The position numbers and the translations under genes are program-made. A stretch of 8,313 nt of DNA. It comes from Euryarchaeota archaeon UBA13. GTDB lineage: Archaea; Thermoplasmatota; Poseidoniia; Poseidoniales; Poseidoniaceae. Of the stretch, positions 1 to 6,364 are shown one piece after another. The stretch is from contig DAHU01000022.1 in the NCBI GenBank assembly GCA_002495945.1, positions 5,165 to 13,477 of the forward strand, written 5' to 3'. The notes below the pieces were generated by a model. That model was given only the letters and a program-made list of their open reading frames with translations. It was not told where the DNA came from and did no database searches. Position 1 is the first letter of the stretch. Each line of letters opens with the position of its first letter.

Positions 1-1955
1 CCAGCTACAGCAGAACCATCGAAGATGCCCTCCCCATAGAATGGTGAATTGGTATTTGCTGTGGAAATCTGGTCGTGGAAGGCGCCTATTTGGGCAGGAA
101 GAAGCCACCAGTTAATGCCACCATCCGTAGAGACAGAAATTGCTCCGCCATCCCAATTTGCCTCGGTACAAACCCAACTGTTGAATGATAGTCGTGAGGA
201 CGCGTTTGACGGTATGGAATATTCTGGTGAGACTAGATGAGTGTACATTTCATTGGTATACCTACCATCAAGTGCTATGCCAATGCCATATGCTCCCGAA
301 TTCCAGGCATCAGGGCCATATATCGCTCTGCTGGGAATTTCTCCATGCTCCCATTGATTGTTGTCTTGAGCGGATACAGCCCAGCCTAGTGGCAGTGTGT
401 CAAATTCATCGAAAGAGAATTTCTGGTATTGTTCTGCACTCAATCCCATGCTTTGTGTCCATTGCCATTGATTGGGTGTTGTTGAACCATTTCGCAACCA
501 GCCATCAGACGAGTTCAAGCCAACAACTGGTGCGGTGTTGAAATCTTTGAATAACAGTCGTTGGCTATTACTGGTGCCTCTATTGTGATGAAATACCAAA
601 TGATCTATTGCGATTCCCTCCCAATCCGAGGAAGATGAACCGCCATAATTCACGCCTGCGTTAGTATAAACTGTAAATTTAAACAATGTGTGATTTAGCC
701 CACCAAAATTTGTGAAATTGTGAACTATTGGCAGATAAACTGGCACCCAGCCTCTAGATTCTGCATAATACAGGTTGCCGTTATGCCAAATACCCAAACC
801 GGGTATGCCATAGGTTCCGGAAATGGTATTCCACGATTGTCCATTGTCAAAAGAAAAATCAACGGTCAAGTAGTCATACAAGTAACCTTGAATATCCCAA
901 TTAAGGTTTATCTCCAATTCATCAAGGTACGGAAAGTTCGTAAGATTTGCAGGAATTATAAATTCTGAAATCGCAAGTGGTAGATAATCGCCAGAAAAAT
1001 TCCCGTGGAACCAAGCACCTCGCTCATCGCCTTGATTATACAATTCTAACTCGTCAATAAACCAGCCTCCTCTAAGTATCGGTTGAGGGCTGGTTTCAAC
1101 ACAGAATTCAACATAAGTACTGGTTAAAGATTGACTGAAGTGGTGGTCGAGAGAGATATTGATTGCCTGCCACTGAGTGTCGTTTGTGTTTGGAACAACT
1201 GAACTGGGAAAAGGTAAATCGGTCCAAATGTTGTACTCGTTTAGATATCTTAGGCTGATATTATCAGAAACATCTAGTGCCAACCAGTGATTAAATGATA
1301 GCGAGTAATTGTTGATTACTCGTGGGACATCAATTACTGGGCTGGTAATGCACGCTCTTTGGTTTTCAGTCAAGTCGCCTCGGCCAGTGGTGGATAAAAA
1401 TGAGCTATTACCAAATCCGCTATTTGGCAGTGTCATGTTAGAATTGCTGACTATGGAAGTGTTATTTGCGACTATAGTCCAAACATCTCCATCTGGGCCA
1501 TTGGTCAACCAGCCACCGCTTGGTACTGCTACGGCTGTTTCAAAGTCATCGATGATGTTAGCAGTCTTTTCCTGCTCAATCGTAATGTGTTGGCTCTGTT
1601 GATTGATTATCACATTACTCAATGTACCATTCCACAATGCTGATTCATTGCTGCCAAAAGTAGTATTATCATATGAAATAGGATTCCAAAATGAAGAAAG
1701 CGAAAGATTTGCCTCAGTGACTGTATGATTGACCGGAATTTCAAGTAAATCTGATTCAACAGCATCAACAAAATCTACATTATTCAAAGGTGAAAATGTA
1801 TTCTCAATAGTTCGGTTTTGTGGTTCGTTGGGATTCCATGCATAAGCAGAGTTAGTGACATAGTTTGATACGGGAGTGGCCAAAACAAATATTGTAAGCA
1901 ACCAAGGAATTACCCAAGCCAGTCGGTTGTTTTGTAATGCTAACTGGCTTGTCAA
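1..1955 (-). CDS. Large modular exported surface protein, N-terminal ~651 residues (3' end beyond window)
   Basis: The minus frame is open from 1955 to the window edge, so the C-terminus is missing. I chose TTG at 1955 because an in-frame TGA lies just upstream, an SD (GAGGTGAT, 1961-1968) sits 5 nt before it, and a signal peptide follows directly: Arg11, a hydrophobic stretch at about 13-30, and a likely cleavage after Ala-Tyr-Ala at 37-39. The mature part reads as successive beta-sandwich modules. Module 1 (about 135-306) opens with DDFET..GGW and closes with GGWFIDELELYN. Module 2 (about 313-458) closes with WEGIAIDHLVF. A module from 514 onward starts FDEFDTLPLGW, contains LVSPEY and STDGG, and resembles choice-of-anchor-J/MAM-like domains found in immune-inhibitor-A-type exported proteins. 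At least 20 N-x-S/T sequons fit archaeal N-glycosylation. No catalytic motif is visible in this part. It could be an adhesin, a stalk or the accessory region of a secreted hydrolase; the missing C-terminus would decide. Confidence 0.85.
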   Translation of the reverse strand, partial: MTSQLALQNNRLAWVIPWLLTIFVLATPVSNYVTNSAYAWNPNEPQNRTIENTFSPLNNVDFVDAVESDLLEIPVNHTVTEANLSLSSFWNPISYDNTTFGSNESALWNGTLSNVIINQQSQHITIEQEKTANIIDDFETAVAVPSGGWLTNGPDGDVWTIVANNTSIVSNSNMTLPNSGFGNSSFLSTTGRGDLTENQRACITSPVIDVPRVINNYSLSFNHWLALDVSDNISLRYLNEYNIWTDLPFPSSVVPNTNDTQWQAINISLDHHFSQSLTSTYVEFCVETSPQPILRGGWFIDELELYNQGDERGAWFHGNFSGDYLPLAISEFIIPANLTNFPYLDELEINLNWDIQGYLYDYLTVDFSFDNGQSWNTISGTYGIPGLGIWHNGNLYYAESRGWVPVYLPIVHNFTNFGGLNHTLFKFTVYTNAGVNYGGSSSSDWEGIAIDHLVFHHNRGTSNSQRLLFKDFNTAPVVGLNSSDGWLRNGSTTPNQWQWTQSMGLSAEQYQKFSFDEFDTLPLGWAVSAQDNNQWEHGEIPSRAIYGPDAWNSGAYGIGIALDGRYTNEMYTHLVSPEYSIPSNASSRLSFNSWVCTEANWDGGAISVSTDGGINWWLLPAQIGAFHDQISTANTNSPFYGEGIFDGSAVA

Positions 1956-1960
1956 CTCAT

Positions 1961-1968
1961 ATCACCTC
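1961..1968 (-). promoter_or_regulatory. Shine-Dalgarno of the surface protein (decides TTG start)
   Basis: GAGGTGAT on the minus strand lies 5 nt upstream of TTG at 1955. The ATG at 1960 touches the SD and reaches a stop after two codons, so it cannot start the protein. The SD lies mostly within the 3' arm of the palindrome at 1962-1982. Confidence 0.65.
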
Positions 1969-1982
1969 GCTACGCGAGGTGA
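1962..1982. repeat. Perfect 9-bp inverted repeat with 3-nt loop in the divergent intergenic region
   Basis: TCACCTCGC (1962-1970), TAC, GCGAGGTGA (1974-1982) is a perfect palindrome. In RNA from either strand it can form a GC-rich hairpin whose 3' arm contains GAGGTGA, an SD core, while the 5' arm carries TCACCTC, which resembles the anti-SD tail of archaeal 16S rRNA. On the minus strand this SD serves the surface protein. On the plus strand it is followed by a second GAGGT and a small ORF. It may be an RNA element or a double-stranded operator. Confidence 0.7.
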
Positions 1983-1993
1983 GGTCTTTGATT

Positions 1994-2056
1994 ATGAACC
2001 AGTTGATGAGATGTTCCAGTATTAATGTTCAAGTCCTTTCATACTTGAGGGGTTGA
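1994..2056 (+). CDS. Possible 20-residue leader ORF before the GINS gene
   Basis: ATG at 1994 opens a 20-codon frame (starting MNQLMRCSS, ending SYLRG) that stops with TGA at 2054-2056, one nucleotide before the GINS start at 2058. A tandem GAGGTGAGGT (1976-1985) precedes it, with the nearer GAGGT 8 nt from the ATG, which is good SD spacing. Termination here would leave ribosomes on the GINS start, allowing coupling. The peptide is not one I recognise. A short frame with an SD-like sequence can arise by chance in 100 bp, and it is expressed only if transcription starts upstream of about 1980. Confidence 0.25.
   Translation: MNQLMRCSSINVQVLSYLRG
2018..2030. promoter_or_regulatory. AT-rich TATA-like element in the divergent promoter region
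   Basis: The AGTATTAATGTTC stretch contains TATTAATG, nearly symmetric (CATTAATA on the other strand). On the plus strand a start about 25 nt downstream would fall near 2048, leaving a short leader with the SD of the GINS gene. On the minus strand it would give a start near 1997 and include the hairpin in the surface-protein mRNA. A second minus-strand candidate, TTCATAATC near 1990-1998, would start transcription inside the hairpin. The choice is inferred from spacing only. Confidence 0.3.
2029..2048 (+). repeat. 6-bp inverted repeat abutting the SD of the GINS gene
   Basis: TCAAGT (2029-2034) and ACTTGA (2043-2048) are separated by 8 nt. The 3' arm overlaps the first two bases of the GAGG SD at 2047-2050. 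The stem is short and only partly GC, so it would be weak in RNA; it may be fortuitous. Confidence 0.3.
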
Positions 2057-2057
2057 T

Positions 2058-3074
2058 ATGGCGGAGGATCGATATCTCGACAAAGCGCAAGCGCGAGATA
2101 TTGAAGAGGAATTATTCGCAACAAGAAGGCAGCAGGCGTCAAGGCACATGCCGGTTCCTTTGCCGAGACAAAACTTCTGGGAGATGGTAGGCAAATTACT
2201 GGCCGGAATTGATGCCGAAATTCAAGAAATGCTGATGAATGGTATCACAGGGCTACGCTTACAAAATGCCCAAAAACGGCAGGCTAACATCCGTAGAATC
2301 GCGTCAGAACTGTCGCGTAAAAGATTGGTAACGATGATGCAATACCTTGCCAGTCAATCGTTGAGAACAGATTCCCAACTCGGCACTAATCAAGACTTAC
2401 CGCCTATGGATTGGTCACGTCACGACCCTGCGGAGAAGGCGTTTTATTCAGGAATAATAACTCAAATGGACCGCTTCAAGAAAGAGATTGATTGGGACTC
2501 TATGCAGAAAGGTATACTCGGAGAAAGTTTAATGGAAAGACGGAAACATTCACGGGGAACAATGCAGCTTGACTCATTTATCGAAAGTCCTGAAGGATTA
2601 ACCGGCCAATCACCACCAGAGTTAATTATTGAAGATAATGAACCTGATTTGGAAATGCGTGATTCTCAATATGATGAAGAGGACAGAATCTACAATGAGG
2701 AATGGCCGGACATTGATGAATACGTCAAGTCGGGATTAGAGGATTCACCTAAACAAGAGGAGTCAACGGAAATCAAACAAGGTGATTCTACCGATAACAA
2801 ACACATGGCGGCAATGGAATTGGCGCCGTCGAAAAAGAAAAGTGAGAAAATAAGTGATGAACCTTTAGCCACAGAGATTCAATCGGCACAGGAGACAACC
2901 ACAGACGCCAAAACCGAGATGATTCGTATAAGGATCCTACAGTCGTTGGATGATCCAATAATGCTTGATGACGGTGTTGAGTTAGCTTTGGAAGAAGATG
3001 ACATTCACTTCATAGACAAAGACACGGCTGAATGGTTAGTAGAATCTGGAGTAGCAGAGATTGAATCTCTCTAA
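2058..3074 (+). CDS. gins51: GINS-family DNA replication protein (Gins51/Sld5-Psf1 type) with a long acidic linker
   Basis: The protein has 338 residues. Residues ~10-150 are helical and follow the GINS A-domain layout: an acidic first helix (DIEEELFATRR), then PLPRQNFW, a long helix, the basic IRRIASELSRKRL and a final helix ending FKKEI. Residues ~288-336 match the small GINS B domain: MIRIRILQSLDDP, a variable DDG turn, then DTAEWLVESGVAEIES. A-then-B order is that of Gins51/Sld5/Psf1, not Gins23. GINS bridges MCM helicase, the Cdc45/RecJ-like protein and primase or polymerase at the fork. Residues ~150-287 form a low-complexity, Glu/Asp/Ser-rich linker, so the protein is much longer than the ~180-200 residues usual for archaeal Gins51. 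The start has an SD (GAGG, 2047-2050) 7 nt upstream. The family call is by eye, with moderate-to-good certainty; the N-terminal half is less distinctive than the C-terminus. Confidence 0.75.
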   Translation: MAEDRYLDKAQARDIEEELFATRRQQASRHMPVPLPRQNFWEMVGKLLAGIDAEIQEMLMNGITGLRLQNAQKRQANIRRIASELSRKRLVTMMQYLASQSLRTDSQLGTNQDLPPMDWSRHDPAEKAFYSGIITQMDRFKKEIDWDSMQKGILGESLMERRKHSRGTMQLDSFIESPEGLTGQSPPELIIEDNEPDLEMRDSQYDEEDRIYNEEWPDIDEYVKSGLEDSPKQEESTEIKQGDSTDNKHMAAMELAPSKKKSEKISDEPLATEIQSAQETTTDAKTEMIRIRILQSLDDPIMLDDGVELALEEDDIHFIDKDTAEWLVESGVAEIESL

Positions 3075-3076
3075 CT

Positions 3077-3406
3077 TCAGTTAGCAACTCGCATTGATAG
3101 TTCAATACTAACAGTATCTGGAATCTCGATTCTGGTTACTTGCCTAAGTGCAGACTCATCCTTGCCGGAATTGATATCCATTTCCAGCAAACGCTTGTGA
3201 ACTCTAAGTTCCCAGTGGTCGTAGGTTTCACTACCCTCGCCATCTGGAGCTTTTCTCACTGGTACAACCAATCTTCTTGTTGGTAGTGGAATTGGTCCCC
3301 TTAGAGAAATCCCGCCAGCGTCACAGATTGTCTTGATTTGGCTTGCAACTCTATCGATATCTTGGTGATTCTCACCAGTCAATTTGATAATTGTTACTGC
3401 TGCCAA
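3077..3406 (-). CDS. rps10: Small ribosomal subunit protein uS10
   Basis: The 109-residue product is archaeal uS10, a component of the 30S head. Diagnostic segments are GPIPLPTRRLVVPVRK (about 37-52), DGEGSETYDHWELRVHKRLLEMD (about 55-77, split by the usual loop) and a C-terminal strand ending LSMRVAN. Length is slightly above the usual ~102. The start codon is TTG at 3406, supported by a strong SD (GGAGG, 3414-3418) 7 nt upstream; no ATG fits the conserved N-terminus. It lies 38 nt behind the EF-1alpha stop on the same strand, the usual archaeal tuf-rps10 arrangement, so co-transcription is likely. Its TGA ends 2 nt from the TAA of the convergent GINS gene. Confidence 0.96.
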   Translation of the reverse strand: MAAVTIIKLTGENHQDIDRVASQIKTICDAGGISLRGPIPLPTRRLVVPVRKAPDGEGSETYDHWELRVHKRLLEMDINSGKDESALRQVTRIEIPDTVSIELSMRVAN

Positions 3407-3413
3407 ATTTAAT

Positions 3414-3418
3414 CCTCC
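3414..3418 (-). promoter_or_regulatory. Strong Shine-Dalgarno deciding the TTG start of uS10
   Basis: GGAGG on the minus strand, 7 nt (ATTAAAT) before TTG at 3406-3404. It lies entirely in the 38-nt gap after EF-1alpha, so uS10 has its own ribosome entry and does not depend only on coupling. Confidence 0.8.
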
Positions 3419-3444
3419 AACCTGTTAAGCCTCAATTCTTAGAA

Positions 3445-4740
3445 TCACTTCTTTTCGATCTTCAAACAGACACCAGCAGCAACTGTCTTACCCATGTCAC
3501 GGATAGCGAAACGGGACAGTTCTGGGAATTTGTCCATCTGCTCGATAGCGAGCGGCTTAGTTGGTTGGAAACGGATTAGACATGCGTCACCAGTCTTCAA
3601 GAATGACGGGTTTGCTTCCTTGCCAGACTTGTTGGTCTTCTCTAGAAGTTCCATGAACTTAACAGCAACTTGTGCGGTGTGTGCGTGGAATACTGGAGTG
3701 TATCCAACTGATACAGCCTTTGGAATATCCATCAACTGAATTTGTCCGACGAAGTGCTCGTCGTGTCTAACGTATGTTGGCTCACTGTCTGTGTAACCAG
3801 CAACGTCACCACGGCGGATGTCGTCAGCAGCTAGACCACGAACGTTGAAACCAACGTTGTCGCCTGGCTCAGCCTTTGGTACCATTGTGTGGTGCATTTC
3901 AATCGACTTGACCTCAGCAGACTTTTGTGATGGGTTGAAAACCACGGTCTTACCAACGTTTAGAGTACCTGTTTCAATCTTACCGACTGGTACAGTACCA
4001 ATACCGGAAATCTTGTACACATCTTGGATAGGTAGTCTTAGAGGCTTGTCGACTGGCTTGTCTGGCATAGCAGCAGCGTCGATTGCTTCGAAAAGTGTTG
4101 GTCCATTGTACCATGGTGTGTTTTCACTCTTGTTGAATACGTTGTCACCCTTCAGTGAGGATGCAGGAATCATTGGAATGTTGTCGAGTTGAGAACCGAA
4201 ACCTGCCATCTTTAGAAGGTTAGAAACCTCTGTGCAAGCAGACTTGTACTTGTCCTCTGACCAGTCAACACCAGAAATATCCATCTTGTTAACGTGGACA
4301 ATCAGTTCTTTGACACCCAATACCTTAGCCAAGAAAGCGTGTTCCTTGGTTTGTGCGTTAACACCGTCGTTAGCAGCACATAGTAGAACTGCTGTATCGG
4401 CTTGTGAAGCACCAGTAATCATGTTCTTTACGAAGTCACGGTGACCTGGAGCATCGATGATGGTCCAGTAGTACTTGGGGGTGAAGAATTCTTTGTGAGC
4501 AACGTCGATGGTAATTCCACGCTCTCTCTCTTCCTTCAATCCGTCCATAACGTATGCTAGACCAAAACCAGCCTTACCGGCTTCTGCTGCTAGCTTTTCG
4601 TTCTTTTCAATTACGTGCTCTTCGATGTGGCCTGAGTCCAGAAGTAGACGACCTACGGTTGTCGACTTTCCGTGATCTACGTGACCTACGAATACAATAT
4701 TACGGTGTGGCTTACTCTTGTCTTCCCATTGAGATGGCAT
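3445..4740 (-). CDS. tuf: Translation elongation factor EF-1alpha (aEF1A)
   Basis: This 431-residue GTPase delivers aminoacyl-tRNA to the ribosomal A site. Visible G motifs are GHVDHGKS (P-loop, 19-26), RGITID (switch I, 74-79), DAPGH (switch II, 96-100), NKMD (151-154) and the PASSLKGDN segment typical of G5. Domains 2 and 3 follow: LRLPIQDVYKISGIGTVPVG, then GYTPVFHAHTAQV and RFAIRDMGKTVAAGV. The length is standard and no GTPase residue is missing. The ATG at 4740 has an SD (AAGGAG, 4749-4754) 8 nt upstream. Lys is nearly always AAG, and TTC, TAC, CAC and GAC prevail in the parts I read, whereas neighbours use more mixed codons; this fits strong translational selection. It precedes rps10, and a promoter of its own is likely in the 118-nt gap after pyk. 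Confidence 0.98.
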   Translation of the reverse strand: MPSQWEDKSKPHRNIVFVGHVDHGKSTTVGRLLLDSGHIEEHVIEKNEKLAAEAGKAGFGLAYVMDGLKEERERGITIDVAHKEFFTPKYYWTIIDAPGHRDFVKNMITGASQADTAVLLCAANDGVNAQTKEHAFLAKVLGVKELIVHVNKMDISGVDWSEDKYKSACTEVSNLLKMAGFGSQLDNIPMIPASSLKGDNVFNKSENTPWYNGPTLFEAIDAAAMPDKPVDKPLRLPIQDVYKISGIGTVPVGKIETGTLNVGKTVVFNPSQKSAEVKSIEMHHTMVPKAEPGDNVGFNVRGLAADDIRRGDVAGYTDSEPTYVRHDEHFVGQIQLMDIPKAVSVGYTPVFHAHTAQVAVKFMELLEKTNKSGKEANPSFLKTGDACLIRFQPTKPLAIEQMDKFPELSRFAIRDMGKTVAAGVCLKIEKK

Positions 4741-4798
4741 AATAATAACTCCTTATCGAGCATTCCGACATGCAACCCCTATTTGAAAGCGACGCATG

Positions 4799-4826
4799 AG
4801 AAAATATGTTAAAATAGTTAAGAAAT
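4799..4826 (-). promoter_or_regulatory. AT-rich candidate promoter of the tuf-rps10 unit and T-rich pyk 3' region
   Basis: The gap 4741-4858 between pyk and tuf contains, on the minus strand, ATTTCTTAACTATTTT followed by AACATATTTTC. TATA-like AACATATTTT lies about 60-70 nt before the tuf ATG, which would leave a leader of about 40 nt containing the AAGGAG SD. The same T tracts could act as the archaeal oligo-T terminator for pyk. A 4-bp stem at 4838-4850 is too weak to count. Both roles are inferred from base composition and position. Confidence 0.4.
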
Positions 4827-4858
4827 CCCAATACTGGTCGCCATCAGCGATGATTAAA

Positions 4859-6310
4859 TCATTCAGTACCAACGATATCTCCGGCTTTCGAGACTTTGTA
4901 TAATCTAGCAGTACTTGTGAGTCCGCTGATTGCTTTTGGTGAGCCTGATATTGCCACAATTTTTTGTCCTGGTTTGACTGCACCTGAGGCAACCTGTAAG
5001 GCAAGTGCCGTTTGCATTGTCTTGGAACCACGCTCATACTCTTCAACAACGATGCTGTCAATTCCCGGTAAAATTTGCACTTTCCGTGCTGTTTCAACGC
5101 TGTTAGTTACCGCAGTAACAGGAACTTTGGGCCGATATGAAGAGACCAGTCGAGGTGCATTGCCTTTTTCGGTTGCCACTAAAATTCGAGCAGCTTTTGC
5201 CATCTTGGCCAATTCAACACCGGCGTGCGCAACCGCTCTCGTTGATTTGTACCTGGTAACTGATTCAGGGGTTAAGTCACTGGAATCTAAGCCTTGTTCA
5301 GTAGACTGTGCAATCTTGGCCATCGTTTTAACCGATTTCACTGGATATTTGCCTGATGCGGTTTCACCTGATAACATGACACCTGTAGCACCTTGCCGTA
5401 TTGCAGTAGAGATGTCGCTAACCTCTGCACGCGTCGGACGTGGATTTACTGTCATCGTTTCTAGCATTTGAGTGGCAACAATTACCGGCATACCTAATTC
5501 AAGAGCGCTGTCGATTATTCGCTGTTGAGCGATTGGGACCTCCTCAAGTGGAATTTCAACCCCCAAGTCGCCTCTGGCAACCATAACTGCATCAGCAGCA
5601 GCAAGAATTTCATCAAGATGGTCTAACGCCATTGGATGCTCTATCTTAGCAACTATCCATGTTGCCAGTCCACGCTGTTTGATTTCATCCTTGGCCGGTT
5701 GCAAATCTTTAGCCGTTCTAACATAAGATACAGCAATAACATCTGCGCCCGAGTCCAGAGCATGATTTAGAGCGACTTCGTCTTTTGGTCCAATAGCAGG
5801 TAAATCGACCAGCGTACCGGGTACGTTGATGCCTTTTCTGGCACTTATTGGACCGCCATCTTGGATTCGACAGGTAACCACCCCGCCGGGTTTACCGGGC
5901 GTGGATAGCACTTTCAGACGAATCAAGCCATCAGCCAGTAGTACAGGGTCTCCTTCCTTTAACTCCGCAGATAAACCGGCGTACTGTACGGGTAATTTCT
6001 TGTTACTGGCATCCTCCATGTTGGAAATACCACAGTGCAGCTCAACTTTTTTCCTCATGGCTAAGACGTGTATTCCTTCAAATTCACCAAGCCTTAGTTT
6101 TGGCCCGGGTAAGTCTGCCAAAATGCAGGTTGGCCGGCCGATTTCAGATTCCAATGCCCTTATTCGATGATAGAGTTCGGTTTTTTGTTCCGGCTCACCG
6201 TGTGAGTAATTTAAGCGACATACATTGACGCCGCTCTTGAGCAAAGAAAGTAAAGTCTTGTCATCATCTGATGAAGGGCCGATTGTTGCGACAATCCGAG
6301 TTCTTCGCAT
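4859..6310 (-). CDS. pyk: Pyruvate kinase
   Basis: Pyruvate kinase transfers phosphate from phosphoenolpyruvate to ADP, the last step of glycolysis. From ATG at 6310 the protein has 483 residues, close to the family norm. Motifs in order: RRTRIVATIGPSS (2-14), VCRLNYSHG with Arg32/Asn34/Ser36, ADLPGPKLR in place of the common TKGPEIR, VAKIEHP with the catalytic Lys, ARGDLGVEIP (metal and substrate binding), ATQMLETM, PTRAEVSD, and GVMLSGETASGKYP. A C-terminal allosteric-type domain follows (about 350 on, with ATEKGNAPRLVSSYRP). I prefer 6310 to the in-frame ATG at 6334: it has an SD (GAGGG, 6317-6321) 6 nt upstream, the conserved N-terminus begins there, and the TATA-like element would start RNA near the earlier ATG. 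It lies between a lipoprotein gene and tuf. Confidence 0.96.
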   Translation of the reverse strand: MRRTRIVATIGPSSDDDKTLLSLLKSGVNVCRLNYSHGEPEQKTELYHRIRALESEIGRPTCILADLPGPKLRLGEFEGIHVLAMRKKVELHCGISNMEDASNKKLPVQYAGLSAELKEGDPVLLADGLIRLKVLSTPGKPGGVVTCRIQDGGPISARKGINVPGTLVDLPAIGPKDEVALNHALDSGADVIAVSYVRTAKDLQPAKDEIKQRGLATWIVAKIEHPMALDHLDEILAAADAVMVARGDLGVEIPLEEVPIAQQRIIDSALELGMPVIVATQMLETMTVNPRPTRAEVSDISTAIRQGATGVMLSGETASGKYPVKSVKTMAKIAQSTEQGLDSSDLTPESVTRYKSTRAVAHAGVELAKMAKAARILVATEKGNAPRLVSSYRPKVPVTAVTNSVETARKVQILPGIDSIVVEEYERGSKTMQTALALQVASGAVKPGQKIVAISGSPKAISGLTSTARLYKVSKAGDIVGTE

Positions 6311-6316
6311 AGTTAA

Positions 6317-6321
6317 CCCTC
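6317..6321 (-). promoter_or_regulatory. Shine-Dalgarno deciding the pyk start
   Basis: GAGGG on the minus strand sits 6 nt before ATG at 6310. The upstream ATG at 6334 has only a pyrimidine-rich stretch before it, so the shorter reading is favoured. Confidence 0.6.
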
Positions 6322-6345
6322 GATGGCTACCCATGAAAGGGCTTT

Positions 6346-6356
6346 CTAAATATATT
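6346..6356 (-). promoter_or_regulatory. TATA-like element of pyk
   Basis: AATATATTTAG on the minus strand lies in the 54-nt gap between the lipoprotein stop (6365) and the pyk start. Archaeal TBP sites sit about 25 nt before the transcription start, which would place it near 6325, between the two candidate pyk ATGs. This suggests pyk starts its own transcript instead of relying only on read-through. Confidence 0.5.
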
Positions 6357-6364
6357 CAAGCAAG

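Noticed and set aside
185..541. 118-codon open frame on the plus strand
   Set aside because: It lies opposite the continuous surface-protein frame, has no SD and gives no recognisable protein; it is an antisense shadow, as are the plus frames at 49-240, 720-968 and 1309-1602.
1952..1960. Two-codon ATG-AGT-TGA frame overlapping the surface-protein TTG start
   Set aside because: The ATG directly abuts the SD, so initiation there is unlikely; I treat it as chance and not as a start-stop regulator.
3818..4192. 124-codon open frame on the plus strand
   Set aside because: It is antisense to conserved EF-1alpha domains, as are 3494-3739 and 4232-4444.
4838..4850. Small hairpin (TCGC/GCGA) after pyk as an intrinsic terminator
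   Set aside because: The stem is only 4 bp and no T run follows immediately; archaeal termination would rest on the later T-rich tracts.
4753..5097. 114-codon minus frame overlapping the end of pyk and the gap before tuf
   Set aside because: It overlaps most of its length with pyk in another frame, and the protein looks random; the gap itself is better explained as promoter and leader.
4896..5471. 191-codon open frame on the plus strand
   Set aside because: It is fully antisense to conserved pyruvate kinase motifs; its length results from the codon bias of pyk.
6311..6334. Eight-residue N-terminal extension of pyruvate kinase
   Set aside because: No SD before ATG 6334, while ATG 6310 has one and begins at the conserved core.
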